In this document: positions 43,003-51,580 of the stretch, piece after piece
Layout of the letters: every line of letters starts with the position of its first letter
Position numbering within the stretch: the first letter of the stretch is position 1
Source of the DNA: Corallococcus macrosporus DSM 14697
Lineage (GTDB): Bacteria; Myxococcota; Myxococcia; Myxococcales; Myxococcaceae
Direction of reading: 5' to 3'
NCBI RefSeq assembly: GCF_002305895.1
Contig: NZ_CP022203.1
Span: forward strand, 2,024,501-2,088,500
DNA length: 64,000 nucleotides
Position numbers and translations under genes: made by a program
The notes under the pieces: model-generated
What the model was told of the DNA's origin: nothing
What the model saw: only the letters and a program-made list of their open reading frames with translations
Database searches by the model: none

Positions 43003-43647
43003 CTAGGGCCCGGCCGCGCGGAGCACCTCGGCGCGGGTGATGCGATCCAACCGGAAGGGCCGTCGCTCCCCCGTGCTGAGGTCCTCCCCGTCGATGCGCG
43101 TCTCATGCCGGTTCATGATGACGGACATCACGCGCACGTCGCGGACCGTCTCCAGATAGTTGCTGTCGACATAGGTGATGCGCAGCGGCTGCTGCTCGAA
43201 CCACGCGCGCTCCAGCGCTTCCCGGACGCCCTTCCTGCTCGGCAGCGACGGCACGCCGATGAACGACAGCTCCCGCAGCCGGGTGAGCAGCTCGCGCTGC
43301 GCGGAGGTGGAGAGCGCCGCGCGCACCTTGTCCAGCGCCGACTCCAGCGTGCCGGCGAAGGGCAGCAGCCGCATGTCGATGGCGAAGCGCCCCAGCGCGA
43401 CGATGAGCGCCGCCTCGCGCGCGGTGAAGTTCACCGGCGGCAGGCTGTAGCTGCGATCCAACGCGTACCCGCCGCCCCGGCCGCGCTCGGCGGAGACCGG
43501 CATGGACGACGCGCGCAGCGAGTCCAGGTCCCGGTAGATGGTGCGCACCGTGACGCCGAACCGCTCGGCCAGGACTTCCGCGGTGACCCCGGTGCGACGG
43601 CCCCGGAGGTACTCGGCGAGGGCGAAGAGTCGCTCGGTCCGTTGCAT
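43003..43647 (-). CDS. HTH-WYL transcriptional regulator (YafY/DeoR-like)
   Basis: This 214-aa regulator has an N-terminal HTH_11 domain at residues 1-60 (TERLFALAEYLRGRRTGVTAEVLAERFGVTVRTIYRDL) and a glycine-rich wing GRGGGYALD. A partial WYL-type domain follows to the C-terminus (RITYVDSNYLETVRDV). ATG 43647 is preferred because it matches the usual family start (MQRTERLF) and lies 13 bp inside the palindrome at 43660-43675. ATG 43665 overlaps that palindrome. It probably represses its own promoter. No obvious target gene is adjacent apart from the divergent polymerase. Confidence 0.86.
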   Translation of the reverse strand: MQRTERLFALAEYLRGRRTGVTAEVLAERFGVTVRTIYRDLDSLRASSMPVSAERGRGGGYALDRSYSLPPVNFTAREAALIVALGRFAIDMRLLPFAGTLESALDKVRAALSTSAQRELLTRLRELSFIGVPSLPSRKGVREALERAWFEQQPLRITYVDSNYLETVRDVRVMSVIMNRHETRIDGEDLSTGERRPFRLDRITRAEVLRAAGP

Positions 43648-43659
43648 GGAGAGAAAACC

Positions 43660-43675
43660 TGACATACCACTGTCA
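43660..43675. promoter_or_regulatory. Operator-like palindrome TGACA-N6-TGTCA
   Basis: TGACATACCACTGTCA is a perfect 5-bp inverted repeat with a 6-bp spacer. It lies immediately upstream of the WYL regulator start and within the intergenic space shared with the divergent polymerase gene. Autoregulatory binding by the HTH protein is inferred from position and symmetry. Confidence 0.6.
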
Positions 43676-43785
43676 CCCCCGGCCCTCAAGCTGACGGCAT
43701 GGCCCTGGAGCGACGTGCCTTGCATCCCACGCCGCGAGCGGCTTGCATCGCGCGCGTTCGCGGCACTTCCGCCCGGAGGGACTCC

Positions 43786-46200
43786 ATGGAGGACGAGTGG
43801 CTCTGGGGCTGGGACCCCACGCCGGGCATCGTCTCCGTGTGGGCGGAGCCTGACGGCCGCGCCTTCGTCTGGCGCCGCGTCCCGAGGACGGGGGCGCTGG
43901 TGCGAGAGGACGTGCGCTTCCGTCCGTGGCTGCTGCTGTCGTCCCTGGAGGACCTGGCGCACCTGGGCCCCCGGCTGCGCCCGGAGTCAGAGGGGCCCGC
44001 GCGGCACCGGGTGACGTGGCAGGAGCTGGAGGGGCCCGGGGCGCTGCGCTACCTGGTGCGCGCGGAGGACGGCCGCGCGCTCACCAGCGCGGTGCTGGAA
44101 GGGGCGTCCCGGCGGCTGGGCCGGCCGGTGGCGCACCTGAGGGACCTGGGCGCCAACGCGGCGCTCGCGCTGCCGCCGGAGGAGCAGTACCTCACGGCGT
44201 CGGGCCGCACGTACTTCCGCGACCTCGACTTCGACGAGCTGCGCCGGATGCAGTTCGACCTGGAGACCACCGGGTTGGACCCGGCGCACCACCGCGTCTT
44301 CCTGGTGGCGCTCCGGCGGCCGGACGGGGAGACGGAGACGCTCGAGGCCCAGGGGGAGGACGACTCGGCGGAGGCGGACCTGCTCTACCACCTGGCCGAG
44401 CGCGTTCGGACGTATGACCCGGACGTCATCGAGAACCACAACCTGCACGGCTTCGACCTGCCCTTCCTCGCGCGGCGGGCCAGGCACCTGGGCGTGTCGT
44501 TGGCCCTGGGCCGCGCGGGGGCGCCGGGCCTGCGCCACCGCCCCTCCGCCCGGGGCGCCGCGCTGGGCCGGCCCGTCCCCGGCGCGCCGCCGGACGCCAT
44601 GTGCCGCGCGCGCTACACCGTGCCCGGGCGCGAGCTCATCGACACGCTGGACGCGGTGCTGCGGCATGACTTCTCCACGCGCGACTTGCCCGGCCACGGG
44701 CTCAAGGCCGTCGCCCGGCACCTGGGCCTGGCCGGACCGGAGCGCGAGCACATCCCTGGTGCCCGGGTGTACGAGGTCTTCCGCACGGACCCGGCGCGCG
44801 TGCGGCGCTATGCCCGAGACGACGTCACGGAGGCGGGCGGCCTCGCGCGGCTGCTGGGCGGCGCGGCCTTCGCGCTCGCGCGCATGGCGCCTCGCCGCTA
44901 CGAGCGGCTCGCGGACGCGGGGCCCGCCACCGGCGTGCTGGACCCCTTGCTGGTCCGGGCCTACCTCCGGGAGGGCGCGGCGCTGCCGGCGCACGAGGAC
45001 GGGGATGGCACCTCGCACAGCGGCGCGGCGCTCCACCTGTTCGCCACCGGCGTGGCCCGGCGCATCGTCAAGGCGGACGTCGCCAGCCTGTATCCCTCGC
45101 TGATGCGCCAGTACCGCATTGGCCCCAGGCGGGACCGGCTGGGCGTGTTGCTGGCGCTGGTGGACCGGCTGGTGGACCAGCGGCTGGCGGCGAAGGGCAG
45201 GGCGCGTGCCGCGGCCCCCGGCTCGCAGGAGCGCTTCACGAACGAGGCCCTGTCGGCGGCGATGAAGATTGTCGTGAACTCCGCCTACGGCTACCTGGGC
45301 GCGGTGGGGCTCACCCGCTTCTCGGACGTGCACGCGGCGAACGAGGTGACGCGGCAGGGACGCCAGGTGCTGGGCCTCTTGTGCCGGGAGCTGGCACGGC
45401 GCGGCGTCACGCTGCTGGAGGCGGACACGGACGGCGTGTACTTCGCCGTCCCGGAGGCCTGGCGGGAGGCCGACGAGCGCCGCGTCGTCGCGGAGGTCGC
45501 CGCGCTGCTGCCGCCCCGGGTGCAGCTCGAGTTCGACGGGCGGTACGCCGCGATGCTGTCGCACGAACCGAAGAACTACGCGCTCCAGCCCTATGACGGA
45601 CCGCTGGTGCTCCGGGGCGTGGCCTTCCGCTCCAGCCGCGCGGAGCCCTTCGGGGAGGCCTTCCTGCGCCGCGCGCTGCGCTGCCTGCTGGCCGGAGACG
45701 TCCCGGGCGTGCGCGAGGTGTACGTGGAGACGGTGATGGCGCTGCGCCGCCGGAAGGTGCCGACGCTGGAGGTCTGCGCCCACGTCCGCCTGACGAAGTC
45801 CGCCGCGCAGTACCGCGCCATCCGCCCCCGCCGGCGCGAGCTGCCCTACGAGGCCATGCTGGCCAGCGGGCGCGCCGAGTGGCCCCTGGGCGAACAGGTG
45901 CGCGTCTACCGCGCCGTGGGAGGCCGGGCGGGCCTGCTGCCCGTGCCGGAGGCGGATGACCCGGGCGCCGCGAGGCCGCTGACGCGCGAGGAGGACCCGC
46001 GCGACTACGACGTGGAGTACTACGTGCGGCTCTTGCGTGAGACGTTCGCCGCGCGGCTGGTGCGCGCGCTGGAGCCGGAGGACTTCCGGACCGTGTTCGA
46101 CGACCCCGGCCAGCCCTCGCTCTTCGCGCCCTCGCTCGCGGAGGCGAGGCCCATCCTCACGGTGCTGGCCGAGCCGCCCGACGCGCCGGAGCCGGTGTAG
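43786..46200 (+). CDS. Family B DNA polymerase with 3'-5' exonuclease domain
   Basis: This 804-aa protein has an exonuclease domain with FDLETTGL (Asp158, Glu160), ENHNLHGFDLPFL and YARDD. The polymerase domain has motif A KADVASLYPSLM with Asp431, motif B around Lys494 to NSAYGYLG, and motif C DTD at 547-549. All catalytic residues look intact. ATG 43786 has GGAGGG 5 nt upstream. It is related to bacterial Pol II, which acts in lesion bypass and replication restart, but is divergent from the enterobacterial type. It ends at a hairpin shared with the convergent membrane gene. Confidence 0.92.
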   Translation: MEDEWLWGWDPTPGIVSVWAEPDGRAFVWRRVPRTGALVREDVRFRPWLLLSSLEDLAHLGPRLRPESEGPARHRVTWQELEGPGALRYLVRAEDGRALTSAVLEGASRRLGRPVAHLRDLGANAALALPPEEQYLTASGRTYFRDLDFDELRRMQFDLETTGLDPAHHRVFLVALRRPDGETETLEAQGEDDSAEADLLYHLAERVRTYDPDVIENHNLHGFDLPFLARRARHLGVSLALGRAGAPGLRHRPSARGAALGRPVPGAPPDAMCRARYTVPGRELIDTLDAVLRHDFSTRDLPGHGLKAVARHLGLAGPEREHIPGARVYEVFRTDPARVRRYARDDVTEAGGLARLLGGAAFALARMAPRRYERLADAGPATGVLDPLLVRAYLREGAALPAHEDGDGTSHSGAALHLFATGVARRIVKADVASLYPSLMRQYRIGPRRDRLGVLLALVDRLVDQRLAAKGRARAAAPGSQERFTNEALSAAMKIVVNSAYGYLGAVGLTRFSDVHAANEVTRQGRQVLGLLCRELARRGVTLLEADTDGVYFAVPEAWREADERRVVAEVAALLPPRVQLEFDGRYAAMLSHEPKNYALQPYDGPLVLRGVAFRSSRAEPFGEAFLRRALRCLLAGDVPGVREVYVETVMALRRRKVPTLEVCAHVRLTKSAAQYRAIRPRRRELPYEAMLASGRAEWPLGEQVRVYRAVGGRAGLLPVPEADDPGAARPLTREEDPRDYDVEYYVRLLRETFAARLVRALEPEDFRTVFDDPGQPSLFAPSLAEARPILTVLAEPPDAPEPV

Positions 46201-46217
46201 CGCCCCACCCGGGGCGC
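46200..46217. terminator. Hairpin between convergent genes
   Basis: gcgcccc-accc-ggggcgc is a perfect 7-bp stem with a 4-nt loop. It begins at the last base of the polymerase stop codon and lies 19 bp before the stop of the opposite-strand gene. There is no U-tract, so any bidirectional terminator role is uncertain. Confidence 0.45.
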
Positions 46218-46235
46218 CACACCGCGCGCCAGGGC

Positions 46236-47129
46236 TCAGGACATGCCGGCGTGCGTCTGGACCTCGGGCCCGGCCGCGGGGGCCTGCCGCGGCGCCAGGG
46301 CGGTGCGCTGCAGCCAACCCGCGAGCCCCAGGAGCACCAGCCCGGAGGTGCGCAGCGTGCGCAGCAGCTCCGCGCTCTGCGCCGCGTCCCCGGGCAGCAG
46401 CGGCGCCAGCCAGCCGCGGGCGTCGTAGAAGAGCCACATGGCGCCGGAGACGCCCATGGCCCACCACACCCAGGCCAGCCGTCCGCCTCGCAGCATGTAC
46501 GCGACGCTCAGGATGGGCGCCACCAGCAGGATGGTCGTCATGTCGGCCAGCGTGGAGGCCAGGCTGATGACGGCGGACATGGTCGCGGCGCTGTCAGCGC
46601 CCAGGTGCCTCACTTCCGTGGCGAGCACCGGCAGCCCCACCGCGAGCGCGGCGATGGCCGTCCCCGCCCACAGCGCGTTGGAGCGGAAGCTGGACGGCGG
46701 CTGGAGTCCGGACTGCCGGTAGGTCATCGCCAGGAGGATGAGCGCGTACGTGGTGCAGACGTTCGCCAGCACCACCACCCCCATGCGCAAGGGCAGCAGC
46801 GGGGACTGCGTGAAGGGCACGTCCGGCACCGCGTGGAGCCAGTAGCTGCGCAGCGCGGTGCTGACCAGCGACAGGAAGGCCCCCGCGGCCAGTCCGCCCC
46901 ACACCTTGCGCAGGTAGTCACCCGGGACGAACGAGCGCGCCGCCGCGAACGTCCCCGCCACGGCCAGCACGCCGCTGCCCCACCCGGCGACGTCATGCAC
47001 GAGCTGGAGCGAATGCGGCGCGTCCAGCGCCGAGGCCGCCGCGAAGGCGTGCGCCAACTGGAGCACGAGCACCGCGCCGAACCACGGCACGATGCTCCCG
47101 GCCGCGCGGCCCGTCGAATGAGTGCTCAT
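46236..47129 (-). CDS. Polytopic membrane protein, unknown function
   Basis: This 297-aa protein has about eight hydrophobic segments spread over residues 12-285 with short loops and an N-terminus MSTHSTGRAAG. The ATG at 47129 shares its A with the TGA of the upstream small gene (TGATG), so translation is coupled. There are no transporter signature, haem or metal motifs. Membrane location is certain from hydrophobicity; function is not recognised. Confidence 0.8.
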   Translation of the reverse strand: MSTHSTGRAAGSIVPWFGAVLVLQLAHAFAAASALDAPHSLQLVHDVAGWGSGVLAVAGTFAAARSFVPGDYLRKVWGGLAAGAFLSLVSTALRSYWLHAVPDVPFTQSPLLPLRMGVVVLANVCTTYALILLAMTYRQSGLQPPSSFRSNALWAGTAIAALAVGLPVLATEVRHLGADSAATMSAVISLASTLADMTTILLVAPILSVAYMLRGGRLAWVWWAMGVSGAMWLFYDARGWLAPLLPGDAAQSAELLRTLRTSGLVLLGLAGWLQRTALAPRQAPAAGPEVQTHAGMS

Positions 47130-47395
47130 CACAGCTTCTCCAGGGAGGCGGAAATCTCCGCCAGGACGACCTTCGCGTGCAGGGCGCCGATGAAGGTGTT
47201 CAGCATGGGCTTGAGGCCCTCGAGCAACTGCGGGAGGTCTTCCCGCTTGAGCTGCTCGGGAGGCCGCTTGAGGGTCCGAAGGGCGGCGGTCTGGATGGCC
47301 ATCTTCGCGGTGAACCCGCCGAGCAGGGGTTCCAGATGTCGCACGAGCGTGTCGTGCCAGCCGGCGGGGGAGGTCTGGGAGGACGAAGGAAGAAT
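47129..47395 (-). CDS. Small soluble protein with apparent ATT start
   Basis: This 88-aa helical protein (LKREDLPQLLEGLKPMLNTFIG) is coupled to the following membrane protein. In frame, no ATG, GTG or TTG has a ribosome site, but ATT at 47395 lies 7 nt after a perfect AGGAGG (47403-47408). ATT starts are rare (infC, pcnB) and usually autoregulatory. A GTG further inside is an alternative. No family recognised. Confidence 0.55.
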   Translation of the reverse strand: MLPSSSQTSPAGWHDTLVRHLEPLLGGFTAKMAIQTAALRTLKRPPEQLKREDLPQLLEGLKPMLNTFIGALHAKVVLAEISASLEKL

Positions 47396-47595
47396 CGCGC
47401 CACCTCCTGGTGGAGCCCCGGAGCGTAGGCAGTTTCCAGCCCGCACACGAGGGGCCCCCGTGTCTGTCCATGCGGAATGTGGCAGGTTTTACTTGTTTTG
47501 ATTTGAAAGCATGGAATTGAATCGGGTGTTCCGGCCGGGCCCTGGACTGCGCGCCCGCATGTCGTCCGGGCGCCCGCGCCACGCCGCGACTGGGA

Positions 47596-47790
47596 ATGGC
47601 TCAAGAAGGGGCCGGGAGCGTCTATCTCCACCGCGAAGCCGCGGAGGCCGTCATGCCCGGGGACAGGGTGGTCTGCGCCTACTGCGCCGCGCCATTCCTG
47701 GTGGCATAGGACAAACGGCCTTTCCTGGAGGCGTGTACGGGTTGCCGCTGGCCTGATTCTTTGGCAATCGGGGGACGCACAGCGCCGTAG
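47596..47790 (+). pseudogene. Small zinc-ribbon-like gene interrupted by an in-frame TAG
   Basis: From ATG 47596 the frame encodes 37 residues with VVCAYC before a TAG at 47707-47709. Read through, it continues DKRPFLEACTGCRW to a second TAG at 47788-47790. Two CxxC pairs about 20 residues apart look like one zinc ribbon cut by a CAG-to-TAG change. No strong ribosome site is visible. A functional truncated peptide or amber readthrough is less likely. The rest of 47396-47836 holds nothing else recognisable. Confidence 0.45.
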
Positions 47791-47836
47791 TGGCTCCGTC
47801 ATTCGACGAGTCGCCAGGTCATCCAGGGGAGGTCCG

Positions 47837-49276
47837 ATGAGAAGAGTATTCGGAGCGGTAGCACTGGCCGCGTTCACCGGCTGCGCGACCACGCAGGAAG
47901 CCCAGAAGCCGGAGACGCCGCCCGCCGTGGAGACGGCGAAGGTGGAGGCGCCCGCCGAGCCGCCGTCGAAGCTCCAGGTGCCCGTGGACTACTACAAGCT
48001 CGACAACGGCTTGAAGGTGGTCCTCTCGCGTGACAGCTCGGCGCCCAAGGCCGTCGTCGCCGTCTATTACAACATCGGCTTCCGCATCGAGCCGAAGGAC
48101 CGCACCGGGTTCGCGCACCTGTTCGAGCACATGATGTTCCAGGGCTCGACGAACCTGGGGAAGATGGAGTTCATCCGCCTCATCCAGAAGAACGGCGGCG
48201 TGCTCAACGGCTCCACGCGCTTCGACTTCACCAACTACTTCGAGGTCGTCCCCTCGAACACGCTGGAGACCATCCTCTGGGCCGAGGCCGACCGCATGCG
48301 CGGGCTCGACGTGACGGAGGAGAACCTGAAGAACCAGCAGGGCGTGGTGACCAACGAGGTGAAGGTCAACGTCCTCAACCAGCCCTACGGCGGCTTCCCC
48401 TGGCTGGACATGCCGCAGGTGGCGAACAGCAACTGGTACAACGCCCACAACTTCTACGGCGACCTGAAGGACCTGGAGGCCGCGTCGCTTGCGGACGTGC
48501 GCGCCTTCTTCAAGACGTACTACGCGCCCAGCAACGCCGCGCTCGTCGTCGTCGGTGACTTCGAGCCGGAGCAGGTGAAGGGGTGGATCCAGCAGTACTT
48601 CGGGCCGCTGCCCACCGTGGCGCAGCCGTCCAAGCCGGACATCTCCGAGCCCCGGCAGACGAAGGAGAAGCGCCACGACAAGGTGGACAAGCTGGCCCAG
48701 CGGCCGGCGCTCGCGGTGGGCTACCACATGCCCGACGTGGGCACGCCCGAGTACTACGCCATGGCGCTGGTGGACGAGGTCCTCCTCAATGGCAACGACA
48801 GCGCGCTCTACCAGCAGCTCGTGCAGAAGAAGGGCCTGACGGGCGAGGTCTCCGGCGGGGTGAACCAGCTCGGCAACCACTGGAACTACAACGGCCCCAT
48901 GCAGTGGACCGCGTACCTGTTCCATGACGCGGACACGACGACGGAGACCATCCTCACGGAGTTCGACGGCGTGGTGGCGCGGCTCCAGGAGCAGCCCATC
49001 GACGCGGCCACGCTGGAGCGGGCGCGGGTGAAGGCGCGCTCGCGGCTGTACGGACAGTTGGAGGGCTTCCTCGGCTTCGGCCGCGCGGACCTGCTGGCGT
49101 CCTTCGCGCTCTTCTTCGACGACCCGGCGCGCATCAACCGGCTGGAGGCGGAGCTGATGAAGGTGACGCCGGAGCTCATCCAGAAGACGGCGAAGGAGTA
49201 CCTGCGCCGTGAGAACCGCACCGTGCTGACGGTGACGCCCGCCGCGGCCACCGCCACCCAGACGAAGGCCCCCTGA
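47837..49276 (+). CDS. M16 family zinc peptidase, lipoprotein
   Basis: This 479-aa protein has a lipobox at FTGC near residue 16. The M16 inverted zinc motif HLFEH lies at 94-98, with Glu174 as the third ligand in NEVKVN. The C-terminal half is the second M16 fold. ATG 47837 has GGGAGG upstream. Bacterial M16 proteases (PqqL/YmxG-like) degrade or process peptides in the periplasm. It pairs with the next gene, 12 bp downstream, which lacks the zinc site. Confidence 0.93.
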   Translation: MRRVFGAVALAAFTGCATTQEAQKPETPPAVETAKVEAPAEPPSKLQVPVDYYKLDNGLKVVLSRDSSAPKAVVAVYYNIGFRIEPKDRTGFAHLFEHMMFQGSTNLGKMEFIRLIQKNGGVLNGSTRFDFTNYFEVVPSNTLETILWAEADRMRGLDVTEENLKNQQGVVTNEVKVNVLNQPYGGFPWLDMPQVANSNWYNAHNFYGDLKDLEAASLADVRAFFKTYYAPSNAALVVVGDFEPEQVKGWIQQYFGPLPTVAQPSKPDISEPRQTKEKRHDKVDKLAQRPALAVGYHMPDVGTPEYYAMALVDEVLLNGNDSALYQQLVQKKGLTGEVSGGVNQLGNHWNYNGPMQWTAYLFHDADTTTETILTEFDGVVARLQEQPIDAATLERARVKARSRLYGQLEGFLGFGRADLLASFALFFDDPARINRLEAELMKVTPELIQKTAKEYLRRENRTVLTVTPAAATATQTKAP

Positions 49277-49288
49277 GGACACGCCCCC

Positions 49289-50710
49289 ATGACCACGCAC
49301 TCAATTCGCACCCGCCTTGTCGCGCCCGCGCTGATGGTGCTCGGGATGCTGTCCGCGCCGGCCCTCGCGGCCGCCCCCGCTCCGGCGCGCACCAGGGAGG
49401 CGCCACCGGCCCCCCAGGCGCCCAAGCCCTTCAAGGTCCCCGTCCGCACGGAGTTCAAGCTCGACAACGGGCTGGAGGTCTCCCTGCTGCCCTACGGCGA
49501 CATGCCGAAGGTCGCCATCCAGCTCGCCATCGACACCGGCAACATCCATGAGAAGGCCACGGAGACGTGGCTGGCGGACCTGACGGGCAGGCTGCTGTCG
49601 GAGGGCACCACCACGCGCTCGGCCGAGCAGCTCGCGCAGGCGGCCGCGCAGCTCGGCGGCTCGCTCAACATCGGCACGACGATGGACCAGACCTACGTCG
49701 GCCTGGAGGTCCTCTCTGAATCGGCGCCGGACGCGGTGGCCCTCATCGCGGACGTCATCCAGAACCCGGCCTTCCCGCCGGCGGAGGTCGAGCGCGTCAA
49801 GGGCGACCTCGTCCGTGAGATGGCCATCTACAAGAGCCAGCCGGGGACGCTCGCCGACGAGCGGCTGCTCCAGGCGCTCTACGGTGACCACCCGTATGGC
49901 CGCTACTTCCCGCCGGAGGCCCAGCTCAAGGGCTACACGGGGGAGGCCGTCCGCGCGCACTATGACGCCAACATCGGCGCGGCGCGTTCGCGGCTGTACG
50001 TCGTGGGCCGGTTCGAGCCGGCGGCGGTGGAGAAGGCCATTCGCGGCGCGTTCACCGGCTGGAAGGCCGGCCCGGCGCGGCTCCAGAACCTGCCCAAGCA
50101 GCAGGTGGCGAAGGCGGTGCAGTTCATCGACCGCCCTGGCTCGGTGCAGTCCACGGTGCGCGTGGCGGTGAAGGCCCTGCCGCCCTCCAGCCCGGACTTC
50201 GTCAAGCAGACGGTGCTGAACACGCTGCTCGGCGGCTACTTCAGCTCGCGCATCACCGCCAACATCCGCGAGGCGAAGGGCTACACGTATTCGCCCCACA
50301 GCACGGTGTCCGCGCACCTGGAAGACGCCTACTGGGTGCAGAACGCGGACGTGACGACGGCCGTCACCGGCGAGTCGCTGAAGGAGATTTTCAAGGAGGT
50401 GGCCACGCTGCGCCAGACGCCGCCGCCCGCCGAGGAGCTGAGCGCCGTCCAGAGCTACCTGGCGGGCACCTTCCTGCTCCAGAACTCGTCGCGCAGCGGC
50501 ATCATCGGGCAGCTCCGCTTCGTGGACCTGCACGGCCTGCCGGATTCGTACCTGCAGAACTACGTGCAGTCGGTGATGGCCGTCACGCCGGAGCAGGTGC
50601 AGCAGCTCGCCGCGAAGATGCTGACGCGTGAGGCGATGACCGTCATCGTCGTGGGCGACCAGAAGGCGGTGGCGCCGCAGTTGAAGGTCGTGTCCCCCGC
50701 GCTGAAGTGA
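49289..50710 (+). CDS. M16 family peptidase, non-catalytic partner
   Basis: This 473-aa protein has a signal peptide ending at about residue 24. At the place of HxxEH it has ATETWLADLTG, so zinc ligands are missing. The later M16 substrate-binding region (LNTLLGGYFSSRI, REAKGYTYSP) is retained. An active subunit followed by an inactive one is the standard M16B heterodimer arrangement, like mitochondrial processing peptidase. A terminator hairpin follows 9 bp after the stop. Confidence 0.92.
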   Translation: MTTHSIRTRLVAPALMVLGMLSAPALAAAPAPARTREAPPAPQAPKPFKVPVRTEFKLDNGLEVSLLPYGDMPKVAIQLAIDTGNIHEKATETWLADLTGRLLSEGTTTRSAEQLAQAAAQLGGSLNIGTTMDQTYVGLEVLSESAPDAVALIADVIQNPAFPPAEVERVKGDLVREMAIYKSQPGTLADERLLQALYGDHPYGRYFPPEAQLKGYTGEAVRAHYDANIGAARSRLYVVGRFEPAAVEKAIRGAFTGWKAGPARLQNLPKQQVAKAVQFIDRPGSVQSTVRVAVKALPPSSPDFVKQTVLNTLLGGYFSSRITANIREAKGYTYSPHSTVSAHLEDAYWVQNADVTTAVTGESLKEIFKEVATLRQTPPPAEELSAVQSYLAGTFLLQNSSRSGIIGQLRFVDLHGLPDSYLQNYVQSVMAVTPEQVQQLAAKMLTREAMTVIVVGDQKAVAPQLKVVSPALK

Positions 50711-50719
50711 TTCTCCGGG

Positions 50720-50747
50720 AGGCGGAGGCCATCCCGGGCCTCCGCCT
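50720..50747 (+). terminator. Terminator hairpin of the M16 operon
   Basis: aggcggaggc-catcccgg-gcctccgcct is a perfect 10-bp stem with an 8-nt loop, followed by a pyrimidine tail TCCTCC rather than a pure T-run. It lies directly after the second peptidase gene. Confidence 0.75.
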
Positions 50748-50780
50748 TCCTCCTGGTTGCTTCCAGGGGCGAGCCGCGTT

Positions 50781-50930
50781 TTGAGCGCGGCACGTGTCGT
50801 GGTGACGGGGAACCTCGTCCTGGACGAACAGTTCCGGCTGCTGCGCGCGGACGTGGTGAACGGCGACGGCGGCTGGTCCTACAAGGACGTCGCAAAGTAC
50901 CTTCTTCGCCGGCAGTCCCTGCTTCGTTGA
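50781..50930 (+). CDS. Possible 49-aa open frame (remnant or small gene)
   Basis: TTG 50781 to TGA 50928-50930 encodes 49 residues ending WSYKDVAKYLLRRQSLLR, which reads like real protein rather than antisense noise. The start codon is weak and the ribosome site (AGGGGCGAG) is poor. It may be the tail of a decayed gene upstream of the SUKH-domain gene. Confidence 0.3.
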   Translation: MSAARVVVTGNLVLDEQFRLLRADVVNGDGGWSYKDVAKYLLRRQSLLR

Positions 50931-50971
50931 CGGGGCTTGGCGCGACGCGCAGATCCGCTAGCGTGCGCGAC

Positions 50972-51520
50972 ATGGCAAAGAATGCAGATGAGAGCGCGGT
51001 GGCGGAAGCGGTGGAGCGGCTCAAGTCCCTGGCGGAGGAGGTCGAGGACCTGACGGTGGAGTTCTCCAAGCCCGTGACTGCCGCCGAGGTGGCGAAGCTG
51101 GAGAAGAAGTTCAAGCTGAAGCTGCCCCCCAGCTACGTGCACTTCATCCGCACCTACGGCACCTTCAAGGTGCTGCACGGCGGGCGGGAGCTCATCGGCA
51201 TGGAGGAGCCGGGCTTCCTGCGCGCGGCGGCACCGGACGCGTCGGACGCGGTGAACGGTGACGACCCCGACGTGGAGGAGGCCATCAACGAGGCCCTCTT
51301 CTTCCAGCGCGCGGATGATGACGCGGTGGACAACTTCTGGTGCTTCAACCCCCGTGACGTCACACCGGAAGGAGAGATGGGCGTCGTGGGCTACTACCAC
51401 GACGAGACCTTCGAGCTCCCCCAGCTCCTGGGGACGAAGAACGCCAGGCACTTCCGGGCGTTCCCGGCGCATATCGTCGAAGTCATCGACGAACTCATCG
51501 AGAACTTCGCGGAGGCGTGA
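50972..51520 (+). CDS. SMI1/KNR4 (SUKH) family protein
   Basis: This 182-aa soluble acidic protein has the SUKH core: FSKPVTAAEVAKLEKKFKLKLPPSYVHFIRTYG, then GELIG-like GRELIG, and DNFWCFNPRD near the centre. ATG 50972 (MAKNADES) is chosen over an extension to 50927. SUKH proteins are often immunity proteins against contact-delivered nuclease toxins, but many are stand-alone. No toxin gene is adjacent. Confidence 0.82.
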   Translation: MAKNADESAVAEAVERLKSLAEEVEDLTVEFSKPVTAAEVAKLEKKFKLKLPPSYVHFIRTYGTFKVLHGGRELIGMEEPGFLRAAAPDASDAVNGDDPDVEEAINEALFFQRADDDAVDNFWCFNPRDVTPEGEMGVVGYYHDETFELPQLLGTKNARHFRAFPAHIVEVIDELIENFAEA

Positions 51521-51580
51521 GGGCGGCGGAAGCCCGTGCTCGACGGGCACGGGCTTCGTCGAACCGCCGGGCGGCTCGAA

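Noticed and set aside
47480-47500. Sigma54-like element (tggcaggttttacttg)
   Set aside because: The spacing between the GG and the TTG does not fit the -24/-12 consensus.
47511-47756. 81-codon frame overlapping the zinc-ribbon-like sequence
   Set aside because: Arg/Gly/Pro-rich and out of frame with the CxxC-bearing reading; no start signal.
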